Origin: Methanohalophilus levihalophilus
GTDB lineage: Archaea > Halobacteriota > Methanosarcinia > Methanosarcinales > Methanosarcinaceae
Length of the DNA: 64,000 bases
Direction: 5' to 3'
NCBI RefSeq assembly: GCF_017874375.1
Contig: NZ_JAGGLK010000002.1
Coordinates: forward strand, 372,001 to 436,000
Of the stretch, positions 44,261-55,100 are shown one piece after another (the stretch's first letter is position 1; each line of letters opens with the position of its first letter). The translations under genes were made by a program, and so were the position numbers. Under the pieces are notes generated by a model. That model was not told where the DNA came from. It ran no database searches and saw only the letters and a program-made list of their open reading frames with translations.

Positions 44261-44991
44261 TTTTCGTCACAACTCCCGCAGATTTCACAGGAGGGATTGC
44301 GACATACTTTGAGCTCTTCGGTAGTACCGTTTTTTCCGTCCCAAACAACCAGTCTGCCTGTATACAGGTTATCTTCGCCAAGCAGGTACTTGATTGCTTC
44401 GTTTGCCTGCATAGTTCCCACAACTCCGGCACTGGCTCCGATTATAGGGAAGAGTTCCTTGGGAGGTTTTCTTTTGAAAAGGCACTCAAGACATGGTGTT
44501 TTTCCGGGAACGATTGTTGTCATTTGTCCATGGAAACCATGGACAGCACCATGAATAAGGGCAATCTTGTTCCTGACGGCAACCCTGTTGAGCAAAAATC
44601 GTGCTTCATAGTTGTCCAGTGCATCTATTATGATATCTGCGTCACTGAGCAGTTCCTCTGCATTATCTTCGGTGATCTTTGTCGCAATTGTCTCGACGGT
44701 TATGTAGGGATTTATTTTTTCGAGTTTTTCCCCGGCAGAGCGGACTTTGTCCTTCTCGATATCAGTATGCCAGTGAAGGATTTGACGGTTCAGGTTACTT
44801 ATTTCCACACTATCCATATCTATAACCCGGATGTTTCCGACACCTGCAACTGCAAGATATGTAACTATGGGGGAACCTAACCCTCCGCATCCTGCAATAA
44901 CCGCTTTTGAGCTTTTCAGGCGATTTTGCCCCTCTTCACCGATCATCATAATCTGGCGACTGTACAACTCCTTCTCTTCATCGGAAAGCAT
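44257..44991 (-). CDS. ThiF/MoeB/HesA family adenylyltransferase
   Basis: A 244-residue E1-like enzyme that adenylates the C-terminal Gly of ubiquitin-like sulfur carriers. The ATP-binding loop AGCGGLGSPIVTYLAVAGVG, RQILHWHTDI (Arg finger region), and two zinc-binding CxxC pairs (CLEC; CEICGSC at the end) are seen. ATG 44991 (MLSDEEKELYSRQI) follows AGAGG at ten bases; TTG 45012 is less likely. Coupled to larE. A perfect 18-base palindrome lies 64 bases upstream. Confidence 0.87.
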   Translation of the reverse strand: MLSDEEKELYSRQIMMIGEEGQNRLKSSKAVIAGCGGLGSPIVTYLAVAGVGNIRVIDMDSVEISNLNRQILHWHTDIEKDKVRSAGEKLEKINPYITVETIATKITEDNAEELLSDADIIIDALDNYEARFLLNRVAVRNKIALIHGAVHGFHGQMTTIVPGKTPCLECLFKRKPPKELFPIIGASAGVVGTMQANEAIKYLLGEDNLYTGRLVVWDGKNGTTEELKVCRNPSCEICGSCDEK

Positions 44992-45054
44992 TGGTTTTAA
45001 TCCTCTTGTCAAGAATCGTTTTCTTCTTTTTATTCTTGTTGAATGTAAATCGAA

Positions 45055-45072
45055 TATTCACAATTGTGAATA
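45055..45072. promoter_or_regulatory. Palindromic operator, site 1 (thiF-larE promoter side)
   Basis: TATTCACAATTGTGAATA is a perfect 18-base palindrome. Its core TTCACAATTGTGAA recurs at 45579 and, with small changes, at 45133 and 45593. It lies upstream of the minus-strand thiF-larE genes. Confidence 0.65.
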
Positions 45073-45132
45073 GTAAGACATATTCCATGCTTTTAATGTT
45101 TTTGATGGGATTTCCAAATGAGCAAATTGTTA

Positions 45133-45146
45133 TTCACGATAGTGAA
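45133..45146. promoter_or_regulatory. Palindromic operator, site 2 (HTH gene promoter)
   Basis: TTCACGATAGTGAA matches the site-1 core except at two central positions. It lies 55 bases before the HTH regulator start (45202), where it would overlap or abut the core promoter and suggests autoregulation. Confidence 0.6.
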
Positions 45147-45201
45147 CTATTTATTCAGGGATGTTCATAGCCTAACAAAATGAAGTTTATCTGGAATCTC
45201 T

Positions 45202-45528
45202 ATGAAAGTAAAAACACCTTGTGAAGTAGTGGTTTGGGAAATCCTCCCTGCTATCCGTGCGGCACTCGCAGCTGAACTTGTGCAATCCGGAGTTTCGCAG
45301 CAGAATGTAGCAACTCTTTTTGGAATGGCTCCCTCAGCGGTTTCTCAGTACCTTACTAAAAAAAGAGGCTATAAAATTGAATTTGACGATGAAATCAAAG
45401 ATGCTATAGCCGAGCTTTCAGGCGAGATTAAGGAAGGAAAGGATGTTGACATTCCTTTAAGGTTTTGCCAGATTTGCAGACAACTTCGCTCTGAAGGCGA
45501 AAGATGTCCGGCAGATGGCGAAATTTGA
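45202..45528 (+). CDS. HTH transcriptional regulator with C-terminal cysteine motif
   Basis: A 108-residue protein. Residues 28-55 form a helix-turn-helix (GVSQQNVATLFGMAPSAVSQ), close to archaeal XRE/Fis-like regulators. The C-terminus has RFCQICRQLRSEGERCPADG, a possible metal or Fe-S site with CxxC and a third cysteine. The gene is flanked by palindromic sites in its own promoter, in that of thiF-larE and in that of metY-metX; I infer that it binds them and senses sulfur or methionine status. Direct evidence is lacking. Confidence 0.75.
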   Translation: MKVKTPCEVVVWEILPAIRAALAAELVQSGVSQQNVATLFGMAPSAVSQYLTKKRGYKIEFDDEIKDAIAELSGEIKEGKDVDIPLRFCQICRQLRSEGERCPADGEI

Positions 45529-45578
45529 AGCCTTTCTTTTTTACCTGTTACATAGTTTTTTTATACTATAAGCCTATA

Positions 45579-45606
45579 TTCACAATTGTGAATTCACAAT
45601 AGTGAA
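45579..45606. promoter_or_regulatory. Tandem palindromic operators, sites 3 and 4 (metYX upstream)
   Basis: TTCACAATTGTGAA (45579-45592) is directly followed by TTCACAATAGTGAA (45593-45606). Two abutting copies allow cooperative binding of a dimeric regulator. They lie 220 bases before metY, so a long leader or another promoter may intervene. Confidence 0.65.
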
Positions 45607-45797
45607 TTTCACTGGCAGGGTGGCGAGTATTCTACATCGGTTCACAGCAACGGATTGTTAATGCTCGATTCAGCCCCGCCTATTCAGGAAGATATGATCC
45701 AAACCTAACAGCAAAACCAGAGGTTACTTTCGGAATTGAACCGGAAGGAAAATCATTATCTTTCCTCAACTACAAAATAAATTGTAAAGACATATGA
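45606..45797 (+). pseudogene. Coding-like fragment without start codon
   Basis: One frame runs from a TGA at 45603 to TGA 45795-45797 and reads as plausible protein: GWRVFYIGSQQRIVNARFSP, then GRYDPNLTAKPEVTFGIEPE and a short hydrophobic end. No ATG, GTG or TTG is in frame at the head. It may be the relic of a gene cut off by the operator region, or a gene with an unusual start. Family unrecognised. Confidence 0.35.
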
Positions 45798-45824
45798 ACT
45801 CAATGTCAACTGAGGTGTAAATAA

Positions 45825-48577
<2,753 letters not shown>

Positions 48578-48632
48578 CAGCTTTTCTTTCCTGATTTATT
48601 CGAAAAAAATGGATTGTTTGTGAGGAACTCAA

Positions 48633-49415
48633 ATGCAGGAATATTTTGCAAAAGCGTCTGAAAAAGACATCACTCGCTCGATTGTTGAAGAATTTACTAC
48701 CGAATTCCTTTCCTATGTGGAATCTGATGTAATTATCGTGGGAGGAGGCCCCAGTGGCCTGACAGCAGCCCGCGATCTTGCCAGCAACGGAATAAGGACA
48801 GTTGTCCTTGAAAGCAACAACTACTTCGGTGGTGGATTCTGGTTGGGCGGTTACCTCATGAACAAGGCTACTGTACGTGCTCCGGGCCAGAAGTTTTTCG
48901 ATGAACTCGGTGTTCCATACAAGGAATATTCCGAAGGTCTTTATGTTGCAAGTGCACCATCCGCATGTTCCAAATTGATTTCCGCAGCATGTGATGCAGG
49001 TGCTTTCATGCTGAACATGAATAAATTTGATGATGTGGTTACAAGGAACGGAAGGGTTGCCGGTGTTGTAACTAACTGGACACCTGTTTCCGCATTGCCA
49101 CGTGCAATTACCTGTGTGGACCCTGTAGCACTTGAAACCAAATGTGTCATTGACGCTACCGGCCACGATGCAGTGGTTGCAAACACTCTCAGATCCAGAA
49201 ACATGCTCGAGCTTGAAGGCTTCGGACCAATGGATGTTCCAACCTCCGAAGACCTTGTTGTTGAGAAAACCTCTGAAGTTTTCCCGGGTCTCGTACTTAC
49301 AGGAATGGCAGTAGCAACCGCATACGGTCTTCCAAGAATGGGCCCAACCTTTGGTTCAATGCTTGAATCAGGCCGCAGGGCTGCAAAGATTGCTGAGGAA
49401 ATTGTTAAGGGATGA
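48633..49415 (+). CDS. thi4: Thiazole synthase (Thi4 family)
   Basis: A 260-residue FAD/NAD-binding fold protein. [18 protein letters not shown] is the dinucleotide site, and [30 protein letters not shown] and [18 protein letters not shown] are Thi4 hallmarks. It makes the thiazole moiety of thiamine from NAD and glycine. Residue 161 is Cys (ITCVDP), the place of the sulfur-donating Cys of yeast Thi4; sulfide-using archaeal enzymes such as that of Methanocaldococcus have His there. Some archaeal members are mislabelled ribose-1,5-bisphosphate isomerase. Confidence 0.9.
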   Translation: MQEYFAKASEKDITRSIVEEFTTEFLSYVESDVIIVGGGPSGLTAARDLASNGIRTVVLESNNYFGGGFWLGGYLMNKATVRAPGQKFFDELGVPYKEYSEGLYVASAPSACSKLISAACDAGAFMLNMNKFDDVVTRNGRVAGVVTNWTPVSALPRAITCVDPVALETKCVIDATGHDAVVANTLRSRNMLELEGFGPMDVPTSEDLVVEKTSEVFPGLVLTGMAVATAYGLPRMGPTFGSMLESGRRAAKIAEEIVKG

Positions 49416-49830
49416 GAGTCCCCTTTTTCTCCTTTCTTTTTACCTGTTTTTTAGCTTATTTTAATATGGTGAATAGCAAAAGCTCTGTAGAACTGCTCAC
49501 AAGAATAATGTAACCACAGAGGACACAGAGTTCACAGAGGATTTTCACTTTTCTCTGTGTTCTCTGTGAACTTTGTGGTTTATATGTGATGTCTAGCTTT
49601 TCTATAAAGCCAAACCGAATACAGAAACAAGAATAGTTCTTGGAGTTATGTTTTGTTGTTGAAATCCAGAGAGTTAGCTCATAATCTTGTTGGAAAGAGG
49701 AACGCTATTGAGTTTATCAATCCTTCTTTCAAAAGGTTTTGGCATTATATGATTTAGTCGAAATCCTATTTAAGGAAAAACTGAGGAAATGAAGTTCCTG
49801 TTATTGAATAAAAATCAATTGATAGCAGAA
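49416..49830. other. Intergenic region with a large inverted repeat
   Basis: About 415 bases between thi4 and the exonuclease-HNH gene. Apart from the inverted repeat at 49512-49581, no gene with a start signal is seen; the stretch is AT-rich. Confidence 0.5.
49512..49581. repeat. Long imperfect inverted repeat (intergenic hairpin)
   Basis: Arms beginning AACCACAGAGGACACAGAG and ending GAACTTTGTGGTT are complementary over about 29 bases with few mismatches. The AGAG/CACAGAG-rich unit is a type of dispersed intergenic hairpin seen in many prokaryotic genomes. It may be a small non-autonomous element or an RNA hairpin after thi4. Confidence 0.7.
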
Positions 49831-51399
49831 TTATCTGTCTGTTTCAGAGCTATTATCAGAGTAGTGTTTTTTCCAATCTTCATAGTTTTTAAATGCTGTA
49901 CGATAAACCTGACCATCAATTACTATATGCCAGAGCTTCCATTCAGCGCTTTCTATTTTTTGAGAGGTGTATATGAAATAACCGTTGAAGGGTTGAGAAC
50001 CAAACCTCCAGTAGTTTTTACCATCAATCACTTTCTTCCTTGGAGGAACTACATAATGTTTTCTGGTACTTAGCTTACAAACTGATTCAAAAGCCTGACA
50101 ACGAATTGGTAATAAATATTTATCTCCATTTGTGTTCGTTATTATGTTTGAACCATCCAATTCATATTTTTGTTCTTCGGCCCAATTTTTAATAAGGTAT
50201 GAATCAATATCGTTTCCCGCAAATTTTGTTAGCCATTCCCAATCACCTATGTTTATAGGGTCATCAATTTCATAAGGATGTGCTGATTCTAGTACATATT
50301 CCGCTATTCCCATTTTTCTCAATATTTTTTCTCCATCAGATAATATTTCAAAGCCGGCTTTTTTAAGAACTGAATTTCCGTAACTGATTATTTTTTCAGC
50401 AGACTCTTCAGCTACTTTTCCATCCTCTACAAGCATTTGTAAGCGACCTGAATGTATGTAGTTGTGACAATATGGGCATAATGCAACAATTTTTTTTAAT
50501 TCACCCCTGCCTTCAGCATAATCAATATCAAAAATTTCATGTGCTTCTAGCCATTTATTTTCCCCCAATACTTCATATCTTGAAATACCACATGCCCAAC
50601 AGCACTGATTATTTTCAATATATGCAAGTCTTCTTTTTTTATCCCACCATTCTTTACCTTTTACAGTTCTTGGATTCAAACCATGCAATGGTTTTGGAAG
50701 AGTTGGATCATTAAGTATCGTTGGATCTGTAAACAAAGGTAAGCCCCAACGAGGGATTACGGGAACTATCCACGTTTTTTCTTCATATAGCCGCTTAAGG
50801 TATTCTACATCTTCGATGCAATGTTTAATCAATTGCTTGAGGGTAGCCCGCTTTAAATTGATGTTTTCTTTCTTGCAATTATAATGAGTCTGCATCATTT
50901 CTTCTAGCGATGGCCACTTTTTATTGTTACCATAGGGTCTAAGAGCAACAATCGCTGATAAGAGATCATATGAATCAAAATCAACAGGTTTTCTACATCC
51001 TTTTCTGTCTAAATTTAATCTCAATAGACTATTTTCGAGAAGTTCCTTTTCTGGAATTTTCAATTTCTTTTTATGAGATTTTTTTACTAATTCTAGTCCA
51101 TATTTTTCTAGAACAAAAAAGTCAAACCCTTCACCATTATAGGAAACAATGTGCTTGTGTTTTTTTATTTCACTGACAAAATCGGTTGGTTTTTTAAACA
51201 CCTGCATGTTTTTCTGATCATAACTATAAATAACGCCACAGCGGAATTTTCTTTCCCTTTTAGACTTCATGGAACGAATATCACCAAAATCGGTTTCTAC
51301 ATCAATAATTGCTACTCCTTCTCGTGCACCCCATGGATTGGAGACAAAATCGTTTGCAAATTCATGCTGGGAAAATTCGATACTCTCTAAAAATTCCAT
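49831..51399 (-). CDS. DEDDh 3'-5' exonuclease domain fused to an HNH endonuclease
   Basis: A 522-residue two-domain nuclease. Residues 25-205 have the RNase H-fold exonuclease motifs: ExoI IIDVETD (Asp33, Glu35), ExoII SYNGEGFD (Asp93) and ExoIII HCIEDVEYL (His193, Asp197). Residues 260-320 have a Cys4 zinc site (CWAC at 267-270; CPYC at 308-311) around an HNH core with LEAHEI (His287) and CHNYIHSG. The C-terminal 200 residues are unrecognised. The AT-rich composition differs from both flanks and suggests transfer. A defence role is possible but inferred only from the nuclease content. Confidence 0.7.
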   Translation of the reverse strand: MEFLESIEFSQHEFANDFVSNPWGAREGVAIIDVETDFGDIRSMKSKRERKFRCGVIYSYDQKNMQVFKKPTDFVSEIKKHKHIVSYNGEGFDFFVLEKYGLELVKKSHKKKLKIPEKELLENSLLRLNLDRKGCRKPVDFDSYDLLSAIVALRPYGNNKKWPSLEEMMQTHYNCKKENINLKRATLKQLIKHCIEDVEYLKRLYEEKTWIVPVIPRWGLPLFTDPTILNDPTLPKPLHGLNPRTVKGKEWWDKKRRLAYIENNQCCWACGISRYEVLGENKWLEAHEIFDIDYAEGRGELKKIVALCPYCHNYIHSGRLQMLVEDGKVAEESAEKIISYGNSVLKKAGFEILSDGEKILRKMGIAEYVLESAHPYEIDDPINIGDWEWLTKFAGNDIDSYLIKNWAEEQKYELDGSNIITNTNGDKYLLPIRCQAFESVCKLSTRKHYVVPPRKKVIDGKNYWRFGSQPFNGYFIYTSQKIESAEWKLWHIVIDGQVYRTAFKNYEDWKKHYSDNSSETDR

Positions 51400-51413
51400 G
51401 GCAATATACCAAT

Positions 51414-51620
51414 TTAAAACATTAAATCTATATCGATTTTTTTAAACTGGATTTTTACGTTGTATTTATCCAAAAGATTATGTAAGGGATTAAATTCGAA
51501 CCGGTCTGTGTCTAAGGGATATCCAAAAAAACGCAGTGGCTCATAAAAAACCAGCCACTTCCAACGCCCCATTTCTGGATTAGCAGAACTCTTGTGGATA
51601 AAAAAAAGAAAAGATATCAT
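51414..51620 (-). CDS. Hypothetical 68-residue protein overlapping the priL stop
   Basis: ATG 51620 overlaps the priL TGA (ATGA), and the frame runs to TAA 51414. The protein, beginning MISFLFFIHKSSANPEMGRW, is aromatic and basic with no known motif. Composition is AT-rich as in the exonuclease-HNH gene 15 bases further on. It may be a genuine translationally coupled gene or the remains of the sequence disturbed by insertion of the next gene. Confidence 0.4.
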   Translation of the reverse strand: MISFLFFIHKSSANPEMGRWKWLVFYEPLRFFGYPLDTDRFEFNPLHNLLDKYNVKIQFKKIDIDLMF

Positions 51621-52696
51621 TCTTCTGTCTTTCCATCCCCGGAATCTTTCACCACTTCTTCTTTTTTCTCTGAACTACGGTTTCTCTGTTTCATAAACCA
51701 CATCTTCCGACGATAGTAGTTCAAAGGATGGTTAATCCGCTTGCAGAGATCATCAGCACCGTGGCAGTTTCCGTAAGTTTTCATTGTACTGCATGACGGG
51801 GGGGTATACTGGTCTCCCGAGGAACCTGCGATGTGCTCAATCTGGTAACGCGTTTTTTCCTCGTCAAAATCAGGTGAGACGTTAAAAAGATCAATAATTT
51901 CATCAACTGTCATTCCGGCAGCCAGCAGAAAGGAAGTCATCGCGAAACGCATTGAATGAGCAAGGTTGATTCCTCCCCTGACATTTGCAATTGCGTATTT
52001 GATGCAGGGCGGGAATTGTTCTACACTAACTTCTCCGAATTCATTTCCATCGTAATCTCCTTTCTTCTCCTGCAATACTTCACGAATCTCCGTAAGCTGC
52101 GGCGTACAGGTCGTGCAAATTGCTTCAGGTACTTTTAGTGGAAGGGAGCCAAGAATATGTTTCTTGACAGCTTCCTGCAGAAGACGGTTGAAACCCTCTC
52201 GTGGAATAAAGACCTGTCCGTGCTCGATCCTCTGGTTAATGAGCTTCCACTCAAGGGCTTTCAGGGTAGTGGCATACTTCAGGAAATCCGTGAAATGCAT
52301 CTGAGCTGCATTATCCTCAAAAATTGCATTGATTTCAAACTCAGCCCCGAATTCCCGGAGGAAACTATTATCCTCTTTCTTCAGGGTAGAATGCGCAGCC
52401 TCCGCTTCGGCGTGGGCGTATTTGCGGGTAAGATAGGGATCGTTAAAACAGGATACAAGAATTCTTGCATAAGGATAGGAAAGAAGTTCAGTCAGGACTT
52501 TCCCCTCATCGGAGCTTGTGAGGGAAGGCTTCTCAATTATCCCGTTGATGGATTGAATAACCCTTTCCTGACCTCTTTTCCGGGCAGCTTCAAAAGCCCT
52601 CGACTCAATTAGCCTCTCAAGGCTAAACCCCATTTCCTGCACATAAGTTGCTGCCTGGGGTACAAATGGATAGAGTGCAAGGGCTGATTCTTCCAT
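51617..52696 (-). CDS. priL: DNA primase large subunit PriL
   Basis: A 359-residue regulatory subunit of the archaeal primase that hands the RNA primer to the polymerase. The C-terminal Fe-S domain has its four cysteines in FPPC, PPSC, GNCHG and DLC. The start is ATG 52696 (MEESALALYPFVPQAATYVQ), four bases after the PCNA stop; the longer frame to 52771 lies inside pcn. It has an extra charged tail (SSEKKEEVVKDSG) after the cluster. Confidence 0.93.
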   Translation of the reverse strand: MEESALALYPFVPQAATYVQEMGFSLERLIESRAFEAARKRGQERVIQSINGIIEKPSLTSSDEGKVLTELLSYPYARILVSCFNDPYLTRKYAHAEAEAAHSTLKKEDNSFLREFGAEFEINAIFEDNAAQMHFTDFLKYATTLKALEWKLINQRIEHGQVFIPREGFNRLLQEAVKKHILGSLPLKVPEAICTTCTPQLTEIREVLQEKKGDYDGNEFGEVSVEQFPPCIKYAIANVRGGINLAHSMRFAMTSFLLAAGMTVDEIIDLFNVSPDFDEEKTRYQIEHIAGSSGDQYTPPSCSTMKTYGNCHGADDLCKRINHPLNYYRRKMWFMKQRNRSSEKKEEVVKDSGDGKTEE

Positions 52697-52700
52697 AGTA

Positions 52701-53438
52701 TTAATCTGATTCAATACGTGGAGCAAGCAGGTATCCGATCTTTCCGTTTCCGCCTGCAATTGAGAATCCAATTTTCACAGGGAAGTCGTTTCCAAGCTGG
52801 AGCGTGACTTCGCTTGCTTTGGATGCGGGCTTGACGATGTCGGAAAGATAGTCAAGTGAGAATAGGGAACGAGTTGTACCGGGGCGAATATTAATAAGTT
52901 CTTCGCGCCCCATTTCCTGTCTCATGCGATCGGTATCCCCTTCTGCTTCCATGAAGAATGTCTCACCGTCTACTCCAAGGGAAATGTGGTCGCTGATTTT
53001 CTCGGCAGCTTTGACAGATTTCATAAGATCCTTGCCGTTGAGTGCAACTTCTGTGGGCAACTCCAGTTGTGGGATTCTTGGTTCTGCACGAATTGTGGAT
53101 GGGTCAAGGAGGCTCAGAGTATAGGAAATTCCGCCAATCTGGATAGCAAGTTTGCGGGATTCCTCGTTGAGCTGCATTTTGACCTGATCGGATTTTTCTG
53201 CAACACCAAGGACATCTGCGACGCGGGAGAGATCCAATCCGATTTCCCCTTCCTCTGCACTGAACTCCTCGAATGCAGCTGCTTCCAGTTCAAAGCTTAC
53301 CATTGCTACATTTGCCGGATCTACAGCCCGGACGGTAAGTCCCTCAGGGGAAAGCCTTATTCTGGCTTCGTCTACCAGTACTGAAAGTGATTCAATGGAA
53401 TCCTTCAAAAGAGTTGCATCTATTGTTGCCTCAAACAT
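52701..53438 (-). CDS. pcn: DNA polymerase sliding clamp (PCNA)
   Basis: A 245-residue clamp of the archaeal homotrimer type. MFEATIDATLLKDSIESLSV, the centre loop SDHISLGVDGETFFMEAEGD and the C-terminal PVKIGFSIAGGNGKIGYLLAPRIESD pattern (in part) are diagnostic. Four bases separate it from priL, so clamp and primase are made together. The PIP box of Dpo4 elsewhere in the window would bind it. Confidence 0.96.
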   Translation of the reverse strand: MFEATIDATLLKDSIESLSVLVDEARIRLSPEGLTVRAVDPANVAMVSFELEAAAFEEFSAEEGEIGLDLSRVADVLGVAEKSDQVKMQLNEESRKLAIQIGGISYTLSLLDPSTIRAEPRIPQLELPTEVALNGKDLMKSVKAAEKISDHISLGVDGETFFMEAEGDTDRMRQEMGREELINIRPGTTRSLFSLDYLSDIVKPASKASEVTLQLGNDFPVKIGFSIAGGNGKIGYLLAPRIESD

Positions 53439-53507
53439 TTTGTTGCTCCGCCTGATTATTTAACTGAATTAGATTATGCTAAGGGGCTTATATAGGTTTT
53501 CATAATG

Positions 53508-53822
53508 TTAATCGTATTCTCTCCAGGTAGCTGCGCATTTTACACATTTGAAAAAACGGGTTTCAGATTCATCAGCTGATCTTAGCTGGCGCAGCCACCA
53601 GTAAGCAACATTATGGCCGCATTCCGGGCATCGGGCTGCAGTTGTCGGAAGTCCCTGATCAAAGTTTTCCTCAAGAATTGTTACTTCCCTGTCATCCTGC
53701 TTGGCTTTTGAAACCATATCTTCGGTTGCAGCTCCCTGCTCTTTTGTGTATCCACATTTCCTGCATTCTATATTCCCTGCGCCTGGAAACATCATGCTCT
53801 TACATTTCGGACAGAATTCCAT
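53508..53822 (-). CDS. tfs: Transcription factor S (TFS; TFIIS/Rpb9-like)
   Basis: A 104-residue zinc protein that stimulates RNA cleavage by stalled RNA polymerase. The N-terminal ribbon is CPKC/CRKC, the C-terminal ribbon [14 protein letters not shown], and the acidic [12 protein letters not shown] hairpin holds the catalytic DE pair. The start is ATG 53822 (MEFCPKC); longer frames into the nudix gene are rejected. It overlaps the nudix gene end by 23 bases. Confidence 0.92.
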   Translation of the reverse strand: MEFCPKCKSMMFPGAGNIECRKCGYTKEQGAATEDMVSKAKQDDREVTILEENFDQGLPTTAARCPECGHNVAYWWLRQLRSADESETRFFKCVKCAATWREYD

Positions 53823-54216
53823 TAATTTTATCTCCTGCATCTCGTATGATTTTCTCGTGGTCAAAGGCGAGTTCGGGTAAATTCTCCAGTGAAAACAAAC
53901 GGACATCTTCTGCGTCAGTGTCCGCCTTGGGGGTGCCTTCTCCTGTAGCAAGATAAACAATTGAAACAGTGTGACCTCTCGGATCCCTGGAAGGATCAGA
54001 ATAAACGCCCACCAGATCAATTATTTTAATGGAGAGGCCAGTCTCCTCTTTTGCTTCCCTTTTCACCGCCTCCTCGGTTGTTTCGCCAATTTCAACAAAA
54101 CCTCCGGGGAGAGCATATCCACCTTTGTAGGGTTCGTTTTTTCTCCTTATAAGTACGAGCTCCCTGTTTAAGACAATTACGGCATCAACTGTAAGCTTAG
54201 GTGTTATTGGTTCCAT
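53800..54216 (-). CDS. NUDIX hydrolase
   Basis: A 138-residue pyrophosphohydrolase. The NUDIX box is [20 protein letters not shown] followed by ETGL (G-x5-E-x7-REUxEE pattern). It has the ADP-ribose/8-oxo-dGTP type length. Substrate unknown. It starts the nudix-tfs-pcn-priL cluster and overlaps tfs by 23 bases, so the stop lies inside tfs. Confidence 0.9.
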   Translation of the reverse strand: MEPITPKLTVDAVIVLNRELVLIRRKNEPYKGGYALPGGFVEIGETTEEAVKREAKEETGLSIKIIDLVGVYSDPSRDPRGHTVSIVYLATGEGTPKADTDAEDVRLFSLENLPELAFDHEKIIRDAGDKINGILSEM

Positions 54217-54281
54217 GTCGATAAAACCTTAATATGATAGCCTTTATATTATATACGGATACTTATTAAGGTGTTTCCAAA

Positions 54282-55100
54282 ATGATAGAATACGCTTTAT
54301 GGTTCGCATTGGGATTGATGGCTCTTTCGGCTGTCATACCAAGCTCCCGTTTTTTCAGAAAGCCGATTGGTGCCCTGGGGTGGGTGTTTTTTGGCATACA
54401 CTGGGCATACCAGCCCATCCATTATCTTGAGATCCATGATTATTTCAATGTGATTCTTACGATACTGGTCGCTATTTTCTGTTTCTTCCTCGCATATACG
54501 ATGGTGGATGAATACAGGAGGCGGGATTTCACTCTTGAATCAATAGACGTAACTTCAATGGTTACTGGGGTGGCTGCCATAGGTTCACTTTTCTATTTCC
54601 CGTTCCTGCAAATGGAGTCACTTAACCACTGGATAATATCGACGGTAACTTCCAATACGGTTTTTACTCTCCAAACCCTTGGTTATTCGGTTACTTCAAC
54701 CTGGAACACTATCTCACTTTACGGTTACACTGTGGAAATCATCCTTGCATGTACTGCAATTGAGAGCATTGCCCTGTTTATGGGTTTAATCACCTCTGTG
54801 AAAGCACCCATGAAAAAAGTTGTATCCGCATTCATGGTATCTGTACCGGTAATTTATTTCCTGAATGTTCTTCGGGATGCTTTTGTAATCGTAGCCTATG
54901 CAGAACAGTGGTTTGGAGTCTCAAGTTTTGAGATTGCCCACCACGGGATTGCAAAATTTGGCTCACTTATTGCTTTGTTTGTAATCGGATATGCTGTCTT
55001 GAAGATTCTTCCGGAGCTCTTTGATTTAATAGACGGTGTATTTGAACTGGTGACAACCTGGATGAGAAGTGTCACCGAAAAGCTTTCAGGGATAAGATAA
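54282..55100 (+). CDS. artA: Archaeosortase A
   Basis: A 272-residue membrane protein with seven or eight hydrophobic segments. The catalytic triad of archaeosortases/exosortases is visible: Cys in EIILACTAIESIALF, Arg in LNVLRDAFVIVAY, and His in EIAHHGIAKFG. ArtA removes the C-terminal PGF-CTERM signal of surface proteins and links them to a prenyl lipid. It is directly followed by the archaetidylserine decarboxylase (0-base gap) and synthase genes, as in haloarchaea, where those lipids are needed for anchoring. Confidence 0.92.
   Translation: MIEYALWFALGLMALSAVIPSSRFFRKPIGALGWVFFGIHWAYQPIHYLEIHDYFNVILTILVAIFCFFLAYTMVDEYRRRDFTLESIDVTSMVTGVAAIGSLFYFPFLQMESLNHWIISTVTSNTVFTLQTLGYSVTSTWNTISLYGYTVEIILACTAIESIALFMGLITSVKAPMKKVVSAFMVSVPVIYFLNVLRDAFVIVAYAEQWFGVSSFEIAHHGIAKFGSLIALFVIGYAVLKILPELFDLIDGVFELVTTWMRSVTEKLSGIR

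Noticed and set aside
49789-50073. A plus-strand frame opposite the end of the exonuclease-HNH gene
   Set aside because: The minus-strand frame has conserved nuclease motifs over the full length; this one does not.
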